Assembly (NCBI RefSeq): GCF_015163075.1
Contig: NZ_JADDXU010000010.1
Coordinates: forward strand, 62,001 to 126,000
Direction of reading: 5' to 3'
DNA: 64,000 nucleotides
Origin: Streptomyces justiciae
GTDB lineage: Bacteria > Actinomycetota > Actinomycetes > Streptomycetales > Streptomycetaceae
Below, piece by piece: positions 60,685 through 64,000 of this stretch (position 1 is its first letter; the number at the start of each line of letters is the position of its first letter). The position numbers and the translations under genes were made by a program. The notes beneath the pieces were generated by a model that was not told the origin of the DNA, ran no database searches, and was given only the letters and a program-made list of their open reading frames with translations.

Positions 60685-60962
60685 CCGAACTCACTCCCTG
60701 GGTGCCGACGTCTGCACGCCGGCGAGTACACGGTGGGGGCGCCCCTTGCCGGTGACGGCCGGGCGGCATGTCGGCAGAGGCTATCGGATGCCGGGAAGCC
60801 CGCGTTCACCGCCCGTTCACGGGCCGATCGACGGCGACTCCCCCGGCCTTTGCCGCGATCATCATGAGTGATCACGGGCCCCGCCCACAAACCGCGTCCC
60901 GCAGGATCGGGCATCCGGGACATAGCGTCGGCCACCCTCGCCTCGACATAGGGTGAGCGACC
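60685..60962. promoter_or_regulatory. Divergent promoter region of the surface-polymer locus
   Basis: 278 bp between the DUF5941 gene and galE, with no gene. Promoters for both directions must lie here. I see no palindrome with arms above 6 bp and no clear consensus boxes. Confidence 0.4.
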
Positions 60963-61928
60963 ATGACATGGCTGATCACAGGCGGAGCGGGATACATAGG
61001 GGCCCATGTGGCGCGGGCCATGACGGAGGCCGGCGAGCGTGTGCTCGCGCTGGACGACCTCTCGGCCGGGGTTCCCGCGCGGCTTCCGGCGGACGTACCG
61101 CTGGTGCGGGGTTCGTCGCTCGACGCCGGGCTGCTGAAGCGGGTCCTCGCCGAGCACGAGGTGACCGGCGTGGTGCACCTGGCGGCGCGCAAGCAGGTCG
61201 CCGAGTCGGTGGCGCAGCCGACGCGCTACTACCAGGAGAACGTGGGTGGCCTGGCGACGCTCCTTGAGGCGGTCGCCGAGGCCGGGATCGAGCGGTTCGT
61301 GTTCTCCTCGTCGGCGGCCGTGTACGGCAATCCGGACGTGGGGCTCATCACGGAGGACACTCCGTGCGCCCCTGTGAACCCGTACGGCGAGACGAAGCTC
61401 ACCGGCGAGTGGCTGGTGCGGGCCACCGGGCAGGCGCACGGGATCTCCACCGTATGTCTGCGCTATTTCAACGTGGCGGGGGCCGCGGCGCCCGAGCTGG
61501 CCGACACGGGCGTCTTCAACATCGTGCCGATGGTCTTCGACCGGCTCACCCGCGACGACGCCCCGCGGATCTTCGGCGACGACTACCCGACGCCGGACGG
61601 CACCTGTATCCGCGACTACATCCATGTCGCCGACCTGGCCGAGGCGCATCTCGCGGCCGCACGACGGGTCGGTGACCGCACCGGCGACCTGACCGTCAAC
61701 ATCGGACGCGGCGAGGGTGTCTCCGTTCGGGAGATGGTCACGGTCATCGGCGAGGTCACCGGCAACCGGCGGGAAGCCGTCGTCGAGCCCCGGCGCCCCG
61801 GTGACGCACCGGTCTCGGTCGCCTCGGCCGAGCTGGCCGCCCGGGAGCTCGGCTGGACCGCCCGGCGCGGGGTGCGCGACATGATCGAGTCGGCGTGGGC
61901 CGGCTGGCAACTGCATCACGGCAAGTGA
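60963..61928 (+). CDS. galE: UDP-glucose 4-epimerase-like NAD-dependent epimerase
   Basis: 321 residues, extended SDR. WLITGGAGYIGAHVARAM binds NAD, and YGETKLTGEWLV holds the catalytic Tyr-x3-Lys. IRDYIHVADLAEAHL is typical of GalE. It interconverts UDP-hexoses and could supply the sugar used by the adjacent GT2 enzyme. The position next to the divergent polymer operon supports that. A strong terminator follows. Confidence 0.88.
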   Translation: MTWLITGGAGYIGAHVARAMTEAGERVLALDDLSAGVPARLPADVPLVRGSSLDAGLLKRVLAEHEVTGVVHLAARKQVAESVAQPTRYYQENVGGLATLLEAVAEAGIERFVFSSSAAVYGNPDVGLITEDTPCAPVNPYGETKLTGEWLVRATGQAHGISTVCLRYFNVAGAAAPELADTGVFNIVPMVFDRLTRDDAPRIFGDDYPTPDGTCIRDYIHVADLAEAHLAAARRVGDRTGDLTVNIGRGEGVSVREMVTVIGEVTGNRREAVVEPRRPGDAPVSVASAELAARELGWTARRGVRDMIESAWAGWQLHHGK

Positions 61929-61935
61929 CTGAGGG

Positions 61936-61972
61936 TGCCCTGACCTGCGATTCGTTTGCGCAGGTCAGGGCA
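61936..61972 (+). terminator. Terminator after galE
   Basis: TGCCCTGACCTGCG and CGCAGGTCAGGGCA are perfect 14-bp arms around a 9-nt loop, 8 bp beyond the stop. It isolates galE from the cation transporter gene downstream. Confidence 0.9.
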
Positions 61973-62062
61973 CATGACAACGGTGTTCAGTGCCGCGTTG
62001 CCCGATACCCCCCACCCGTAGTTCACTGTGAAGCCGGGCAGAGATCACAGGAGGCGGCTTCC

Positions 62063-63004
62063 ATGGGGGCAGGGCACGATCACGGGCACGCGCACTCGCA
62101 TGCGCCGGCCGGCGGTACGGCGACCGCGGCGTACCGCGGCAGGCTGCGGGTGGCCCTGTCGATCACGCTCGCCGTCATGGTGGTCGAGATCGTCGGCGGC
62201 ATCCTGGCGGACTCCCTCGCGCTGGTCGCGGACGCGGCGCACATGGCGACGGACGCGCTGGGCCTCGGCATGGCGCTGATGGCGATCCACTTCGCGAGCC
62301 TCCCGCCGAGCGGGAAGCGCACCTTCGGGTACGCCCGCGCCGAGATCCTCGCGGCGCTCGCCAACTGTCTGCTGCTGCTCTGCGTCGGCGGGTACGTCCT
62401 GTACGAGGCGATCCAGCGGTTCATCACGCCCGCCGGCACCGAGGGCGGGCTGACCATCGTGTTCGGCGCGATCGGTCTGGTCGCGAACATGATCTCGCTG
62501 TCCCTGCTGATGCGCGGCCAGAAGGACAGCCTGAACGTCCGGGGCGCGTTCCTGGAGGTCGCGGCGGACGCGCTGGGCTCGCTCGCGGTGATCCTCTCCG
62601 CGGTGGTGATCCTGACCACGGGCTGGCAGGCCGCCGACCCGATCGCCTCCCTCGTCATCGGCCTGATGATCGTGCCCCGCACCTGGAAGCTGCTGCGGGA
62701 GACGCTCGACGTGCTCCTGGAGGCGGCCCCGAAGAACGTCGACATGGACGAGGTGCGGGCGCACGTCCTGGCCCTGGACGGTGTCGAGGACGTCCACGAC
62801 CTGCACGCCTGGACCATCACCTCCGGGATGCCGGTGCTGTCCGCGCACGTGGTGGTGCGCTCGGACGTCCTGAACGCGATCGGGCACGAGAAGATGCTGC
62901 ACGAGCTCCAGGGCTGCCTCGGCGACCACTTCGACGTGGAGCACTGCACCTTCCAGCTGGAGCCCGGCGGGCACGCGGAGCACGAGGCGCGGCTCTGCCA
63001 CTGA
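62063..63004 (+). CDS. Cation diffusion facilitator (CzcD-like zinc/cobalt exporter)
   Basis: 313 residues. The His-rich lead HDHGHAHSH is followed by six membrane helices and a C-terminal cytoplasmic metal domain (about 210-300). Helix 2 carries DAAHMATD, the HxxxD half of the transport site. In helix 5 the usual HxxxD reads ExxxD (LEVAADALG), noted as a finding. ATG at 62063 follows AGGAGG. It exports divalent metals by proton exchange. Confidence 0.92.
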   Translation: MGAGHDHGHAHSHAPAGGTATAAYRGRLRVALSITLAVMVVEIVGGILADSLALVADAAHMATDALGLGMALMAIHFASLPPSGKRTFGYARAEILAALANCLLLLCVGGYVLYEAIQRFITPAGTEGGLTIVFGAIGLVANMISLSLLMRGQKDSLNVRGAFLEVAADALGSLAVILSAVVILTTGWQAADPIASLVIGLMIVPRTWKLLRETLDVLLEAAPKNVDMDEVRAHVLALDGVEDVHDLHAWTITSGMPVLSAHVVVRSDVLNAIGHEKMLHELQGCLGDHFDVEHCTFQLEPGGHAEHEARLCH

Positions 63005-63091
63005 GCGTCCGGTACGTCCGCCTACATCCCATGGTGGACGGAATGCAGCGATCCGGTGCACGGTTGCGTCCTTGACCTCACAGCGCCGCCC

Positions 63092-63109
63092 CGGACGGTT
63101 CCCCGTCCG
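63092..63109. terminator. Small hairpin between the CDF gene and idi
   Basis: CGGACGG-TTCC-CCGTCCG has 7-bp perfect arms, 88 bp after the cation transporter stop and 84 bp before idi. It could be a weak terminator or part of the idi promoter region. Confidence 0.4.
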
Positions 63110-63192
63110 CCGCGCCGGGCACGATCAACGGCCGGGAGTGTCGTATCCGTACGGCACACTTGGGGCGCGTAAGACCGATGCGAAGGATGGGT

Positions 63193-63786
63193 ATGCCGAT
63201 CACACCTGCCACCGCGACGCACAGCTCGTCGAACGGCACCGCTGACCCGATTCTGCTGGAACTGGTCGACGAGGACGGCGTCACGATCGGCACCGCGGAG
63301 AAGCTCGCCGCCCATCAGCCACCCGGGCAGCTGCACCGCGCCTTCTCCGTGTTCCTCTTCGACGAGCAGGGCCGGCTGCTGCTCCAGCAGCGCGCGCTGG
63401 GCAAGTACCACTCCCCCGGCGTGTGGTCCAACACCTGCTGCGGCCACCCCTACCCGGGCGAGGCCCCGTTCGCGGCGGCGGCCCGGCGGACGTACGAGGA
63501 GCTGGGCGCCTCCCCGTCGCTGCTCGCGGAGGCGGGCACGGTGCGCTACAACCACCCGGACCCGGAATCGGGCCTGGTGGAGCAGGAGTACAACCACCTC
63601 TTCGTCGGCATGGTGCAGGCACCGCTGCGCCCGGACCCGGAGGAGATCGGCGCGACGGCCTTCGTCACCCCGGCCGAGCTGGCCGAGCGGCACGCCAAGG
63701 ACACCTTCTCGGCCTGGTTCATGACGGTGCTGGACGCGGCCCGGCCCGCGGTGCGGGAGCTGACGGGCCCGAACGTCGGCTGGTAG
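63193..63786 (+). CDS. idi: Isopentenyl diphosphate delta-isomerase type I
   Basis: 197 residues, Nudix fold. WSNTCCGHPYPGE carries the catalytic Cys and metal His, AAARRTYEELG the Nudix helix, and EYNHLFVG the second metal site. It equilibrates IPP and DMAPP, feeding prenyl synthases such as that of the hopanoid operon 13 kb away. ATG at 63193 follows AAGGA; an ATG two codons upstream is possible. It converges on the next gene with a 6-bp gap. Confidence 0.95.
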   Translation: MPITPATATHSSSNGTADPILLELVDEDGVTIGTAEKLAAHQPPGQLHRAFSVFLFDEQGRLLLQQRALGKYHSPGVWSNTCCGHPYPGEAPFAAAARRTYEELGASPSLLAEAGTVRYNHPDPESGLVEQEYNHLFVGMVQAPLRPDPEEIGATAFVTPAELAERHAKDTFSAWFMTVLDAARPAVRELTGPNVGW

Positions 63787-63792
63787 CGGCTC

Positions 63793-64000
63793 CTACGGCA
63801 CCCGCACGGACACGAGCGGCAGGGCGGCCCAGATCACCTTGCCGCCGTTCGCCGTGTGCTCCACGTCGCACACGCCGCCCGCCTCGCGCGTGACCTCGCG
63901 CACCAGCAGCAGCCCCCGCCCGCCCTCACCGCTGTGGTCGGTCTCCAGGGCGGTCGGGCGGTAGGGGTGGTTGTCCTCGACGGACACCCGCACCCACTCG
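63793..64000 (-). CDS. Partial ATP-binding regulatory protein (HATPase_c_2, anti-sigma-like), C-terminal part
   Basis: Only the last 69 codons or so are in the window; the start is beyond 64000. VRVSVEDNHPYRP, then GEGGRGLLLVREVTREAG and KVIWAALPL match the C-terminal half of the many small Streptomyces RsbW/SpoIIAB-like ATPases (the G2 box GRGL is clear). These bind sigma factors, anti-anti-sigma factors or act alone. Target unknown. Confidence 0.85.
   Translation of the reverse strand, partial: EWVRVSVEDNHPYRPTALETDHSGEGGRGLLLVREVTREAGGVCDVEHTANGGKVIWAALPLVSVRVP

Overview
The window is a stretch of high-GC actinobacterial chromosome, almost certainly Streptomyces. The reasons are the GC-rich codon use with many GTG starts and 4-nt stop/start overlaps, an LAxTG sortase substrate, a conservon (cvnA-B-C-D), Tat-exported polysaccharide enzymes, a ydaO-type riboswitch before a LysM/M23 peptidase, and a hopanoid locus whose gene order matches, from memory, that of S. 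coelicolor. I see no prophage, insertion sequence, CRISPR array or integrated island, so this looks like ordinary chromosome with many small regulatory modules.

Layout. 0.1-4.9 kb: LAxTG surface protein, EamA exporter with divergent LysR, GH43-like enzyme, MarR regulator. 4.9-9.3 kb: LacI regulator divergent from three Gfo/Idh/MocA oxidoreductases, with paired operators between them. 9.4-12 kb: TIGR01777 epimerase, tRNA-Pro(GGG), MFS transporter. 12-16.8 kb: tdh-kbl threonine degradation genes, then LysR, an XRE/cupin regulator with a near-ideal palindrome over its start, GNAT and MmcQ/YjbR genes. 17-22.4 kb: GPP34 protein and the conservon with a GAF protein. 22.9-30.3 kb: MFS transporter, MBL-fold hydrolase, MOSC protein divergent from a Glu/Leu/Phe/Val dehydrogenase with TetR, SIMPL protein, SGNH hydrolase. 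30.4-38.6 kb: secreted pectin (rhamnogalacturonan) module (PL26-like lyase, SGNH esterase, lectin-fold protein), a LysM/M23 peptidase under a c-di-AMP riboswitch, and a GH36 alpha-galactosidase. 38.8 kb: a tyrosine/lipid phosphatase.

39.6-53.3 kb is a continuous hopanoid operon on the minus strand. HpnC, HpnD and HpnE convert farnesyl diphosphate to squalene, a prenyl synthase makes the farnesyl diphosphate, and Shc cyclises squalene. HpnH, HpnG and an HpnO-like aminotransferase build the aminotriol side chain. Dxs and IspG raise isoprenoid precursor supply. An XRE/cupin regulator with twin operators and a 40-residue membrane peptide close the locus.

53.6-61.9 kb is a cell-surface polymer locus: Wzm/Wzt-type ABC exporter, GT2 glycosyltransferase, two CDP-alcohol phosphotransferase proteins (one lacking the last Asp of its motif), a glycerol-1-phosphate-dehydrogenase-like enzyme, a nucleotidyltransferase and a divergent GalE-type epimerase. 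It is the best candidate here for an undescribed pathway. The window ends with a cation diffusion facilitator, isopentenyl diphosphate isomerase (idi) and a partial ATP-binding regulator.

All family assignments come from reading the translated sequences and recalled family knowledge. No database search was run.
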